64,000 nucleotides of DNA from assembly GCA_038380795.1 (NCBI GenBank), contig CM076280.1, positions 5,567,501-5,631,500 on the forward strand, written 5' to 3'. The notes beneath the pieces were generated by a model. The model was not told the origin of the DNA, did not search any database, and saw nothing but the letters and a program-made list of their open reading frames with translations. Position numbers and translations under genes: made by a program. The stretch is from Pyrocephalus nanus. Lineage: Eukaryota; Chordata; Aves; Passeriformes; Tyrannidae. Positions 22,846-34,625 of the stretch are shown here, in pieces; positions within the stretch are counted from its first letter, which is position 1, and each line of letters starts with the position of its first letter.

Positions 22846-23899
22846 GATCTAATCCTCTCTTCAGGATTATGGTTGTTTGCACAACTTTCACTTGGAAACC
22901 ACAACTGAATAACTGCAGCTCTTTGGCTACACAACAACGTAAAGGCACGATGGTAGCAACACACTGAGGCATTTATGGGAAATGATACTACTGAGAGAAT
23001 CATGGTTTGCACCTCCATCTACACTGCTGCCCCTGCCCACGCTGGCAGCAAGGTTGAGCCATCATGGGAATACTGAGAGGCTCTCCCAAAGCCTCATTCG
23101 GCTTTGGAGATCATCCTGAGGGGAACTTTGTAGATTATCCCGAGGGAACTTCTAAGAACTTCCTCACAGACCTCAGTATGGCAGTGGATGAGATCAAAAG
23201 GAAGCAGCAGCACCCTGTTGATCATGAGAGGGATGTAGCAGGAGTGTGTTTTAGACAGAACCAGAGGCTTGGATAACAGTTCCAAGCCTCGGCTAAATGT
23301 CTTTAATCTCCAAATCATCCATCCTTACACATGTGTTGACAAAAAACACTCTATAGGGGCAAAGTAATTATTTTTATTCTCTTTCTTTCCTTGCTGCTTC
23401 ACCAATAGCCGATCAATATTGTCATTAAAGCTCTGAGAATAGGCTCAGTTGGTTAATCTGTGCCTTGAGTGCAACACAGAGAGAAAGGAAAACAAAACCC
23501 CCTCAATCATGCAGCTCTTCCACAGCCATCACCTTTGTTTGGGAAAAGAGGCACATCCGTGGAAGTCTCTCTCTCAAACAACAAGGCACTACTGTCCTTT
23601 TCGACAGGCATTTGGAGACATCTCTCACCAGTGGCAATTTGTAGGTAGGTCAGGTTTAGAGGATGAGCATCCTTTAAAAAGCTGGCTTATTGTGTACTTG
23701 GCTCATTCCTTTAACAGGCTTATCCTATCCTTAAGTCCTCCATGGGAGAAGGGAACCATTGTGCCCATGTAACACCAGCCTAATTAGCTTTGCTGAGGAT
23801 TTATTTAACAGGTTTATTCTAACAAGTTTATTCTTTGAGCATCTGATAACTGGTTTGTTATAACTCTTTAATGAGCCTCTGTCGGGTTTAATTCCTTTT

Positions 23900-24020
23900 G
23901 CTGCTGCTCAGGAAGGTTTTGCATCTACAGAGAAGGCTGATTGTGCCGTGTTTGGGCACTGATAAGCTTTATTCTTGTGGCAGATATTCATTTCAGTGTG
24001 CTGAAGTAGGTGGATGCACC
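23900..24020. promoter_or_regulatory. Possible conserved noncoding element
   Basis: Unique sequence with no repeat signature and a GATA-type site (CTGATAAGCTTTATT near 23,959). Called only on motif texture and absence of repeats. Confidence 0.18.
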
Positions 24021-25289
24021 TATATTCATGTGAATAGGAACGTGTGGAAGAGGGAAGGGGTTTTGTACTACATTTCAGTGCAGTGCCTTTCATCCAGCGA
24101 GGCCCAAGCAGTCTTACAAACTCTCACATTCAAATCCTGCTCGCTGAAAGGAAAGGCTCCTGTAGGTCTCCAACGGGCTTCTAATCAGACCCTTGGGCAA
24201 AATTCCTAATTGGTGAATCCATGAATGAAGTGGTAAGGGGTTAATTGTGTACAAGATAACCCCAAATGTGTTCTGATCCTGCTTATATATCCACAGCACC
24301 CTGAGGGTGCCTTAGGTGACAGGGTGAGACATTTCCCAAACTTCCACAAGAGCAATATGTGGGACACTGGGTTATTCTGACCCTGGTACTGAAGTTAATA
24401 TAAATTCAAACCCTCTGACTGGGCAAAATATCCCATTACAGCTTCTTTTCCTGAGGAAGGGTGGTGTATGTCAGAATGTGCACAGAGTCACTCTGCTTTG
24501 GATAGCTCCAAACACCTCTATTCTGAAGGCAATTGAACATAAATTTAAATTCACTTTAACAAGGCATGGCTTCTATATTACTTCAGCAGGTTGGAAAGTC
24601 AAGCAAGAGCTATAGAGTATTTATCAGAATAGCCCCACAGACCACTGAAATAGTTTTTACCTCTCCTGGTCCAGTTCTGTAATCTCAGGCTTTGTGTTCT
24701 CCACACAGAAAGAAATATTAGCTTGCTATAGAATCAAAGAAGAGAGGAAAGCACTTATGTTCAGGCCAAAGTATATTATTGTTCTTCAGACTCAAATAAT
24801 AGAAATTATAATTAATAGTACATAGATAACACTCAAATTTCCATTAAATCATGCATTAAATATAATACAGATACTATTATAAATAGCTGTAACTTGAAAA
24901 TACAGTCAACAGTGTTTGACCCACATTGTTACACTCTGTACCACTTGATTCAGATCTTAGTGGACAGACAAACTCTTCTTTTGATGAGCTTATTCTCAGT
25001 CCCATTCACCCAGGATGTGCCTCAGCTGCAGAAAGCACCATGAACTTGGTGTCTGGTGGCAGAATTTTGTGTCATCTTTAAAGTGTTGTTTTGCACAGCA
25101 AAGAGAAAGGAAGGTTGAGGGAAAAAACTACACTTTTGCCTCTCACAAGCTGTGAATTGGCTGAAAGAATGAAGTAATGTCTCTGTGGAAAGGGAGGAGG
25201 GAGTGTAGGGATATGTCTGTGGGCACACAGAGAGACAGAAAGCCTCAATCTTTGAGATTTATTTCATAACACATTTAGGATAAGGTGGA

Positions 25290-25400
25290 AATATTCTTAT
25301 CATTTTTGTAGATGAGACCCTGACAGACTGAGGGGACTTATCTGTAAAGTAACACAGAAAAGATGTGTCCGGACATCAAATTTAACTGCTGCTTCCAAAA
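25290..25400 (+). mobile_element. Possible MIR relic, degraded
   Basis: CATTTTTGTAGATGAGACCC...GACTGAGGGGACTTATCTG resembles the MIR segment CATTTTACAGATGAGGAAACTGAGG...AAGTGACTTGCCC, followed by GTAACACAG for GTCACACAG. Several substitutions; recognition is tentative. Confidence 0.5.
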
Positions 25401-28400
25401 TATCAACCCTGTTTCCTTACCCCTGGATCAGCCTTCTTCTAATGGAAGCTTTCAGCCCATAGTGCCTCAAATCTCACGATTTCATATCAACAGAAATAAG
25501 TGAAGAATTAACTAACGTTGCTTTGTGTATAAAGGAAGTCTGGAGGAGGCCCTGGAGATAGCTGGTTGTACCATTTTTATCACATCAGCTCTGCCAGTGT
25601 TTCCTTTGAGGGTCTGCAAGCAAAGGTTCTGCAATTCAAAAGGAAAAGGAAGAACTGAAAAATATTTTCCACTACAATTTTACTAAAGAGCTCTCAACAT
25701 GGAGGGAAATATTTCCACCACATGATGTTCCTACTCACGAGCTCACAGACTGACCAATAGCTACAAGATAGGGATGGGTGAACACTCCCTGATTAAATGG
25801 TTTTTCATTCAAAAATGTCAATCTTTTCACACCAGATTTTGCAGGGAGAGAGTTTTTATTTCAACAAAACATCTCTGTCACAGGATTCTACTTGCATTAA
25901 AAATGAAGATAAAGAAACTTTCAGGCTGGCCCCACAGGATGTGCAGGAATCAAAGCCTGGAACTCTGAGTTTTTGCATGATTCCTCTGAGATCTTTGACC
26001 CAGACAGTGGGACTGCAGTGGGATTTCTGTCCCCGTCCTCTCCACAAGTCCCCAGCACGGACTGGCTCTGAGGAATGGCTGTATTTTACTTCTGGAGCAA
26101 ATCCATATCTGCAGTCACATCCCTTTCATTTGCAGACAATTTAATACAGAAGTGACTTGGACCAGGACAAGGACCCCTCATCCCCAGCTCACAGAGTGCT
26201 CTCCAGCTCTGTGACCCAGCTGTGATGATAAAAAGCCATTTCAGTTTTAGCCAAAGCCTGATCTTAGTTATTAACACTATAGGATGTTCAGAGACTGTTG
26301 ATGGAGGATTTCTTTTAACGTTCCTGATGGTGAAGGAAACTTCATGCCCACAGCTCTCCAGTTTGACTTGTAGTCTATAAGTATAAATCTCTATCATTAA
26401 AAAAAAAAAAAGCCCTTTCCCCACTACAGCTCCCCAAATGTCACCATTTATTTCCATCCCTCCACCTGTAGTTTTATGTGACCACAGGACAGTGCCTTTG
26501 AGTGGTAAATGATGAGTGTCCGAGCTGACCTCCACAGGCTTGGATCTTATCTATCCATGGCAGCAAGGCCAGCTCCTTCCAATCAGCTCCTGTGTGCAGG
26601 GATAATAAAAAAAAGATATACCTTCCCTCCCCACCTGTTTAACACAGTTGTTTAATATAGTAATTCTGTGAGAATGTGCATGTAGTGAATGACTTACTGT
26701 TACTGCGTGCATTTAGGGCAGCCTGAAGATTCAAAAACAGAGATAAAAGTTCTATTATCCAAAGGGCCCCTTTGCCCACAGCAATGTTTATGAAAATCAT
26801 TTTGTCCTCTTGCAATTTGATTTTTCTGTTTTATTAAACTGTAAAGCATTTTAAAAGGAGAGTGGAAATACATTGGCTTGCTAGAGCCACCTCAATCAGA
26901 TGAGGAGAGGGCATGGGGTAACCTCTCCCATTTCTCTGCTGCCCTCTGGGAAGAACCATGGTCTTGGAAATAAAGTGGAGGGACTTCAGTGGTAAAGCTG
27001 TTTGCTGCCAGCTGGAGGAAGGGCACCAGAGAGGCTGAGAAACCAGGCTGGGAAGGTGGAGAACTCCTTTGGCAGGTGTTTGAACACAGCTACCAATTTC
27101 AATTATCACAACCCCACTGCCTGAGCCACCCCCAGTGTGACTCTGAACGGTCACCTGCACTTTTGCAAGGCAGGGGACTGCAAAAAGCTCCTTTCTTCCT
27201 TTTCCCCAGTCCCTCTATCTCAGAGAAGGTCTTTTCTTGTGCTCCAAGTTGTCATTATTACCTCCATAAGTATGGAGCTTCAGCCTACTGAGGCTCCATA
27301 ATATCAAGGTGTTGCCTGTTTGCTTCACTTTGGTTATATGAGAATTGCTTCCTTCATTTGAAAAGAATAAAAATAGTCCATTCATAGCTCCTTGCACCAG
27401 CAGAAAAAAAAAAAATGTCTTCTTTAGCAAAAGAGAAAGCACACTCCACTGCTCTGAACTCCTTTGCTGTTGACTTTAAAAGCCTTGTAGTGTTAAGCCA
27501 TTATTGTTCCTTTTAAGAACAGGCTCTTCAGAATGTTCTGGATTCCAACAACTCTTCTTGCTTGTCAGACACGAAGCTCCTCAGCCCAAATATGTCTCTA
27601 CCGATGTGTCTGAACATCCTCTAGTAAAGCACAGCTCTGGTCTCTGCAACAATTCTGAATTCCTCCTATTTTATGGGTAATTTTTCCCTGTTTTTTTTTT
27701 TTTTTCTTTTTCACCAGAGTAATTTCATCTGTTGCCACATGAAACAAGGAGAATGTTCCCAAGGCTTTAATGGATGTTCTTTCTGCCTTTTCAAGGTTAT
27801 TCAGAGCAGGAAAAAATATCAATATCAGCCCACCTGGTGTGCTGGATCCTGTCAAACCTCCCGGCTTGGGAAGGCTGAGGTAGGCAGGAATGCTCACTAA
27901 AGTGTAGGAACAACATTCTTGCCATTATTCTTTTAATTAATAGTTGGTTAATGCTGGTCCCAACTTCTCCATACTTTCTCTTACCACTGCACTTTCAGTG
28001 ACAGAGCAAAAGAGTTGAAAGGGAAATTAAAAGTATTTAGATCAGAAAATAGGATAGAGAGCTAGATACAGAAAATCATGCTAAAAAGAGGATGGTGGTA
28101 TAGCAGGTCTGTTCAGCCTTCAGAAGGGAAAGCTCCAGGAGAAAATCCATGCATTGACACCAGTTCCACGTTGCTCAGTTCAAGCACTTAAAAAATTACA
28201 GCATTTTCCCCTACAGTCTCCAGGATACTTTGCGTCAAATACAAAATTAACTTAAACTGAAAAGAATATTTTGATTTCTATCTTCTGATCCTTCCGAATG
28301 ATCACAAAAGGTATTTCCTAGTTTTTTTTTCCTGCTGTGAAAATTTAAAACTTGATCCTTAAAGGAAGTATCTAGAAGATGAACTACCCAAATTATAATA

Positions 28401-28763
28401 TGGCACCTGGATTTGGGTCTTTTTTGAAAGAAATTGATATTATTAGATTTATAACAACTCACTTAAAATGTTATGAATGAACATTAGTGATGAAGCTGTT
28501 CTTTCCATATTTTGGCAGGATAACTTGTGATAAACCTTGCACTTCTCATCATTTTTAAATAATACAAATTCACATATTTTCCCTTGGAGATGTTCCATCC
28601 TCCTCTCTGACTCCCTCATCAGGCTCCCGCAACCGCTGCTTTCTTGGGGATAGGAATTACCAATATCCCGTGATCTTTAATTAAAATGCCAATTTAAAAT
28701 GTTGCCAGAGACTCCTTTTGTGATATGCAAACCTTTCACCCAGAGCCAAATCCTAGTGAGGAA

Positions 28764-28897
28764 CTTCTTAACATGAATATGTTCACAAATCTGTCATTTC
28801 AGCAGTGAGTGACCAATTTGTGCTGAGATCCTTCTTAACATGAGTATGTTTACAATCCTATGTCATTCCAGTGGTGAGTGAGCAAATTTGTGCTCCC
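28764..28897 (+). repeat. 67 bp tandem duplication, diverged
   Basis: Copy 1 (28764-28830) and copy 2 (28831-28897) start with CTTCTTAACATGAATATGTT and CTTCTTAACATGAGTATGTT. They continue in parallel through CAGCAGTGAGTGACCAATTT and CAGTGGTGAGTGAGCAAATT to TTGTGCT. The copies differ at scattered positions and by small indels. It is not part of any repeat family I know, so it looks like a local segmental duplication. Confidence 0.88.
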
Positions 28898-31025
28898 TGA
28901 GTTAAAACACCACAACAGTGGTGACAGGATGACCTGTCAGCTCAGAAAAAAAAAAGGCACTGATAGCAAAGGTTGTCCATTAACCCCTGTCCCAGGAGGG
29001 TGCAGGTTCCTGGAGAGCCCCCTCCCCACATCTCCTACACCTCCCCAGATGTAGGAGAACAATCCAGCCCAACTGGCTTTTCCACCCACCGCATTTTCCG
29101 AGCCTTGATTAGGTTCTGCAATCACAGATCAATTGATAATTTCATAAACCCAAGTGAGTGGCTGTCAGCACTGCAATCAGCCCAGTGTGATGTGGATGCA
29201 TTGACCTTCAATCCCCTGCCCAGGAGTGTGTGTCAAAGATAAAATGCCTGTTTGTAATGCCTCCCCCTCCCTCTCTCCCCAGGCTATTGCTCTTTATGGA
29301 CTGAGTAAGCTTTTGTTTAATTGGTTACAGCAACTGGAGAAATAAATAATATCAATACTCAGCCTGCCCCCAGTGACTCCCAGATGGCTGCAGTGAGGAG
29401 GCTTTGCTCTACAGGTGGCCTTTAGGAAAAGTTTGTCAGTCTGCTCCAAGGAAAAACAGACTTTTATTTCCACAGAAGAGGATTGCCTTTCCCTGTGCCT
29501 TAGTGACGGGAGTGAGCTGAGAATCACAGGAAATATTTTCTCCCCATACTCTGGAGATGGCTGCCCTCCCTTCTTCAGTGCCTCAGTCTGCACTATAATG
29601 ACATGACACAGACATGGGGCTACTTCCCTTTTCTCTCCTTTTCCCATTCCATCCCCCTGGACCTACATCCATCCTTGAACTGAGTACCAATATTAGCCAA
29701 GACATGGCAAGTGAGGCAGAGAAGTAAATTACTGACAGCCACTCAGAAAAACTGACCTGAACTCTTTTGAAAGCAGCAGTGTATTTCTTATCTGCGTCTT
29801 ATGTTCACCATGTCATCCCAAAAAAATGCAGTGATTCCTATTTACTCTGTGTGTGCATCCCCAATCTTTTTCCCTGCAAGCAGTTTGTTATTCTCAGAGC
29901 TTGGTGAAGAATTTACAAGCTATATATAAACTCTTTTGCTGCTGTCAGAGTATCCCATGAATAGATTTTAATTTTCTGAAGCATCTTTGCTGTGCAAACC
30001 CATCAGCATCACAGCCCAGACTCCCATCCCAACAGATGCTCAGAAATGTTCATGAGCTCATCATCACTGTGTTGTCACTTAAATCATAAGGTCCTGTTGA
30101 AACTATTTCCATATTAGCTGATGGCTCCCAAACACTTGCAACTAAGAGCTCATAAAAAGTTTATGCAAGTTTCATGCAACATTACATTCAGCAAAACACG
30201 ACCACTCCGCTCCATGTAGCCTGGAAGGGAACACAAAGAGAGCTGGCTGCTTACAATTTCCAGCTCAGCTTCCCAGGAACCTTGTGTTGAACAACTGTTC
30301 CACAACTGCCTCTCTAATCATGAAAAAAATATAAACCTTTTCGACTTTGGCATAAACATGGCATGAAGTGTGAAATCAACCCATGTTGTACATCATTTGG
30401 AATGACCAGTCACACTCAGAGTCTAAATAATTAGCAAAATAATTAATAACCTGCCAAATAATTAGCACACTTAATTAGGTATGGACAAAAATGAGAGCCT
30501 AAGTACGTGTGCTCCTTGAGTTTGGGTCACAGGGAACAAGATCAGAATGTCAACTAAGCTTTCAGTCCATCATTGCATAACCTGGCTGCTGTGACTTTGG
30601 GAAAACTGTTAGAATGCTGTGGGTCTTAATATTATTCAGATAAAACTACACATCTCTCACTTTTACCACCCCCTGTTGACTAACACTGGGAGCAACTCTC
30701 CTTTAACCTCTTTTTATGGCGTTTCTGTCCCCAACAACTTCAAAAGAGGCAGGATTTACTTTTCTTGAAATCCACTCCAGACAGCAAGGGTGGGCAGCAA
30801 GGACCACATGGACAGAGGACATTGGTTTTATCACAATATCCCCCCTCACACCTCTAGAACCACATCTTGGGCCTGGATTTCCCTGACTGAGTTGTCTTTC
30901 TCTGGATGTCTCATCATTCAAACTGCTTCAAGTGACACTTCACTCCTTACAGCTCCTGTGGGACAGGACAGAGGGAATTTCTGCAGCAGGAAGGAATGGC
31001 CTCCCTGAAGAATATTTTTTCAAAC
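28898..31025. other. Noncoding gene-desert stretch
   Basis: No gene recognised. Includes A11 near 28945-28955 and a unique block at 29,095-29,170 (TTGATTAGG, ATCAATTGATAATTTC) that looks like regulatory sequence. The homeodomain-type site cluster at 30,424-30,480 is listed separately. Confidence 0.55.
30424..30480. promoter_or_regulatory. Cluster of TAATT homeodomain-type sites
   Basis: Within 57 bp there are AAATAATTAGCA, AAAATAATTAATA, CAAATAATTAGCAC and CTTAATTAGG. That is five TAATT cores, two of them in a repeated AAATAATTAGCA context. TAATTA is the preferred core of many homeodomain factors (LIM-HD, Paired-type, DLX and others). The block is unique sequence in a gene-free region, consistent with an enhancer, though AT-rich DNA yields such cores by chance too. 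Confidence 0.35.
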
Positions 31026-31168
31026 ATAGAATCACAGAAGGGTTTGGGTTGGAAGGGACCTTAAAGACCAGTTGCTTCCAACTCTCTCCATGAGCAGAGA
31101 CATCTTCTTCTAGATCAGGCTGCTCAAAGCCTCATCCAACCTGGCCTTGAACACTTCCAGGGGTGAAA
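31026..31168 (-). mobile_element. CR1 LINE 3' fragment
   Basis: Plus strand shows ATAGAATCACAGAAGGGTTT, GGGTTGGAAGGGACCTTAAA, CTCCATGAGCAGAGACATCT and CCTGGCCTTGAACACTTCCA, the reverse complement of the avian CR1 3' end. About 143 bp is preserved; the 5' side is truncated. Confidence 0.95.
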
Positions 31169-34092
31169 GTGTTCAACTTTCAACTTCCTCCCACTCCTGA
31201 GAGAGGCGCACAAGAAAACACTCATTCACCACACAACCAGAGGAAGCAAAACCAGCAGCACCAGTTATGCCACATAATGCCATGAGAACCCAGAGGCCTT
31301 CCAAAGTCAGAGCATCCCAGTCCATCCATCCATCACCGTGGGCTGAGGGGCAGGGTAAGCAGATCCCAGGTCTCTGGAGAGGAGCTTTCCCAGCAGTTCC
31401 AGCACACAGGCAGGTCTCCATCTGTGGTTGTGCTGAGCCAGGGCTCCCCTGGGCAGGAGCAGGGAGGGAGCTTTGGCTGCATTTTCCCCCCCTGGGGCTG
31501 CTGTGATATATGAGGTGCAGGTGACACTCGGGTCAAGTGAGCACCTGTTCTCCCGAGGCCTCGGGGGAGTCTTACTAACATGGGAAGAATTTATTTTAAC
31601 AGCTAGAAAGTGGGGGAGATTATCACAGTGCATTCTCTCCCTGGGAGCTGTAAACTGCTGGAATTTGCTTCTCCCATTTGGGATGCTGCAAAGAAATGAG
31701 GAAGGGTCTCTCCACAAGGGCAGGAGAAAGGGCTGTATGCTATAAAGCTGGTGTCTGTGTTAGTTTTAATTTGGATTGCAACAGTCGAGAGATACCCTTG
31801 GTTTGCAAACAATAACCCCATCTCTCCACCAAAGAAGCTGGAGTATAGGGCTGAGTCCATTTTATTTTGTCCAGAGGGTTTGGGATTTTTGTTAAGACAA
31901 GGGATGGCTTCCTTACAAAGACCTTTTGGAAAGCAGGGGCAAAAACCATCCCCACATACACACGTTGAATGTCTCATCTCAGTACATTTGGCTGCTGCAA
32001 GGCCAAAATAAAGGATTATTATCCTTGGCAGGTAAGTGAAGAGGTGAAGCCCCTTTGCCTGTTTCATCTGAGCCTACAAAAGTCAGGACCCCAACAGCAC
32101 TGCCTTCCCAGTCAGTCAAGGAAAACACCCCATGTTACATGGAGCGGTGTAGGAAAAGGTCCTGCAGGTCACCAGTCTGGGTTCTAAGGGAAGCTGATGG
32201 TATTTTCATAGTTGGTGTAAGAATTAATTGCTTGTCTTATGTCAGCTCCTGGTGACTGGGCAGGTATTGCACAAACCCAGCCTGGGGTCAGAAGCCTTAC
32301 AAAAAGTGTCATGTCTATTCTTAAGGGATCCTGGAGATGGGAGAAGTCTGTTGGACATCTGCAGTCCCAGGGAAGAGGCTGAAATGGTGTATTTGGTCAC
32401 ATCAGAACACTGCAGAGAATTTCTGATCTCTTTGTAGGAACGATGGGAAAGGGAAACAAGGGGGGTAAAAAAAAATTAACTCTTTCCCCACTTGTCTTTA
32501 AAATGTTGATTTTAGCTGTTGTTTGAAAATTACTTTCTTTTGATATTGCCTTAAATGTTGTCTTTTACTCAGAATAGTTTTAAATGGTAAAAAAAAAACC
32601 ACAACAAAAATCAAAATGCAACACTTTCCCTGACCCTAAATGGGAGTCATTTTGTTGTTCTGCTTGATTTTTTCTTTTTCCTTTTCAATTTGCTAAGAAA
32701 GCTGTTATTCACCAGCCCTGCTGGAATCACTTCTCTTCTCTCACTCCTAGCGCTGGTACCACTGGCATCAATTCAGTAGATGAACAGAGGATTTCAGTCT
32801 CCTAAAGCTGCCAATCCTGCACCTTTCAGAAACGCCAACTGCACTTTCTGTGACAGCTCTGAATTGCTGTGCTACTGCCTCGGAGCCTGGAAGCCCATGG
32901 ACAGAGCCAGCAGCAGAATCCAGGCTGGAAAGCCTGAGCAGCTCCGTGGGTATCAATCATGTACATCTTGTTTTACACAAGGGTCAATTGAACACATCCC
33001 AGCCTCTCCTGATCCCCAGACGTGTGCAAGGATCACAAAAACAGCTCTTCCACCTCAACAGGAGGACTCAGGAATTGGGCAGAGGACTTGGCTGAACAGG
33101 AGAGGGGCTGATCCATTGGTTGAGGGGAGCTTGCAGCAGCACACCCTCCTCGGGGTGCTCAGGCACAGGGAGAGGGAGGGTGAAATGTTCTCACAGTTTG
33201 ACTTCTGCCAGGTGAGCCTCTGCCTTCCCTGCCTAGAGTGTGTGGTTCAAAGGAGCAGCACCCTCATATCACCTCTGGCTGCTGTTCCCTCAGCTGTGCC
33301 ACTCTCTTGTAAATGTCTGGTTTCCACTGTGGAAAACAAAGCAATTCCAGTGACAGACTCCTCCAGGAAGAGTCACTAAACAGAGGAAAGATGACTTTCT
33401 GCCCCTGGGATTCCCTCACTGGCCAGCAAGCACTGGTCCCCCTGTTATCCTGACTGGTCAGAAAAAATTCCCCAAGCCCATCAAAGATGTCCCTCGAGGC
33501 CACATGATCCCCCCACACTCCCATGCACACCCCCAACCATCCCACTGATGCTGAGAAGGGGTGGCCGTGGTAATTAAAAGGTAGCAAAGCTCCTCCTGCA
33601 TGAATAGGGGACGAGTCAATACAGTTCAATCTGCTGCTGAATTGGCTGCAATCAATTCCTCTTTCTGCCCGTCCAAGGCTACAGCTGTAAAGTACTCACA
33701 GCCTGATCAATGGTGACCTTGAGAGCAATGAAGAGACAAAGCCACGCTGCAAACAGGGGGAGGGATGGAGAGGAGCCTTCGCAGAAGGCAGAAATGAGAG
33801 GGAAAACTGAGCTTAACCTGCTTCTAGAGTGAGGCAGAGGTGCAGCCCGGGCAGCTGGTGTGAGCCAGCAGCAGTTTACCACACGTGGGCATGTGCCCTG
33901 TTTCACTCAGCCCTGCAGAAGGAGCAGCAATTATTCCTCTTGCTGATCAGCTGCATCGTGAGGAGGAGGGGGCTTCACCAAGGAGTAGGAAGGTTCTTGC
34001 CTAGAAGATTTTATAAGTGATACTATGGGGTGATCACTCCTCCTTATCCACCATCTCCATCCTGCAGGGAGATCAAACTGACAAAATTAGGG
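31169..34092. other. Noncoding stretch with a 199-codon unsupported ORF
   Basis: No gene recognised. A plus-strand frame of 199 codons runs from 32780 to 33379. Its product is rich in Ser, Cys and Pro, has no domain I know, and competes with frames in other phases. No splice sites or promoter support it. The sequence at 31,740-32,000 is covered on both strands by ORFs without recognisable products. Confidence 0.5.
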
Positions 34093-34187
34093 AATTATAG
34101 AATGTATTTTGTTGGAAGAGACCTTAAAGATCATCTAATTCAACCCCCCTTCTGTGGGCACAGACACCTTCCACTAGACTGGGTTGT
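34093..34187 (-). mobile_element. CR1 LINE 3' fragment
   Basis: Plus strand shows TTATAGAATGTATTTTGTTG, GAAGAGACCTTAAAGATCAT, TTCAACCCCCCTTCTGTGGG and CACAGACACCTTCCACTAGA, a diverged CR1 3' end in reverse orientation, about 95 bp. Confidence 0.9.
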
Positions 34188-34404
34188 AAGTGAAAGGTTT
34201 CCCTTTCCATGGCAGGAGGGTTGAAATTAAATGCTCTTTAAGGTCTTCAGAAGGAGGTGGTGCCAGACAGCCAAGGCATCCCAGCAACTTTGTTTGACCT
34301 TAGGATGAGTCTGTTGACCTCAGGCAGCTCATGTAAAGTTGTCAGAAGACATAAACCAAGATTGTGTCTTAGCACTTTCCCCTTCTGACCAGCTCCAACC
34401 CAAT

Positions 34405-34625
34405 CACCAGTAATGAATTAATAATTAATCAATCACTCCCTGATTTCATTTTCAGCTTGCAAGATGGGAAAAAAAAAAAAAAAAAAAAGAAATAGGATCT
34501 TAAAATAATGCTCTGCAATGGGCTGTGTCTGTCTCTGGCAAATGCAATTTAACTGCCTTAATGAAATGCTAATTGGTAGAAAATATATATAAAAACCATC
34601 CTGAATACTACTCTAATTGAATTTC
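34405..34625. promoter_or_regulatory. Possible conserved noncoding element with HD/POU-type sites
   Basis: The block holds AATGAATTAATAATTAATCA (34413-34432) and, past an A20 run at 34469-34488, GCAAATGCAATTTAACTGCC and ATGAAATGCTAATTGG (octamer-like ATGCTAAT) near 34,540-34,580. Except for the A-run there is no repeat signature. Function is inferred from motif density only. Confidence 0.3.
34469..34488 (+). repeat. A20 homopolymer
   Basis: Twenty A residues after GATGGG; no retroelement body recognised upstream. Confidence 0.9.

Larger units (their letters stand above)
22846..28763. other. Noncoding gene-desert stretch
   Basis: No gene recognised. It contains a possible MIR relic (25,290-25,400), A12 near 26399-26411, T15 near 27692-27705, and an AT-rich block at 24,740-24,910 with many TAAT cores. 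A short imperfect duplication (GATCATCCTGAGGGGAACTT / GATTATCCCGAGGGAACTTC) lies at about 23,109-23,155. ORFs are short and without recognisable products. Confidence 0.55.

Noticed and set aside
30585..30615. MIR-like TGCTGTGACTTTGGGAAAA
   Set aside because: Single short similarity without the neighbouring MIR landmarks.
32780..33379. 199-codon plus-strand ORF
   Set aside because: Longest ORF outside GC-rich DNA, but the product has no recognisable family or periodicity and there is no promoter, splice or neighbouring exon support.
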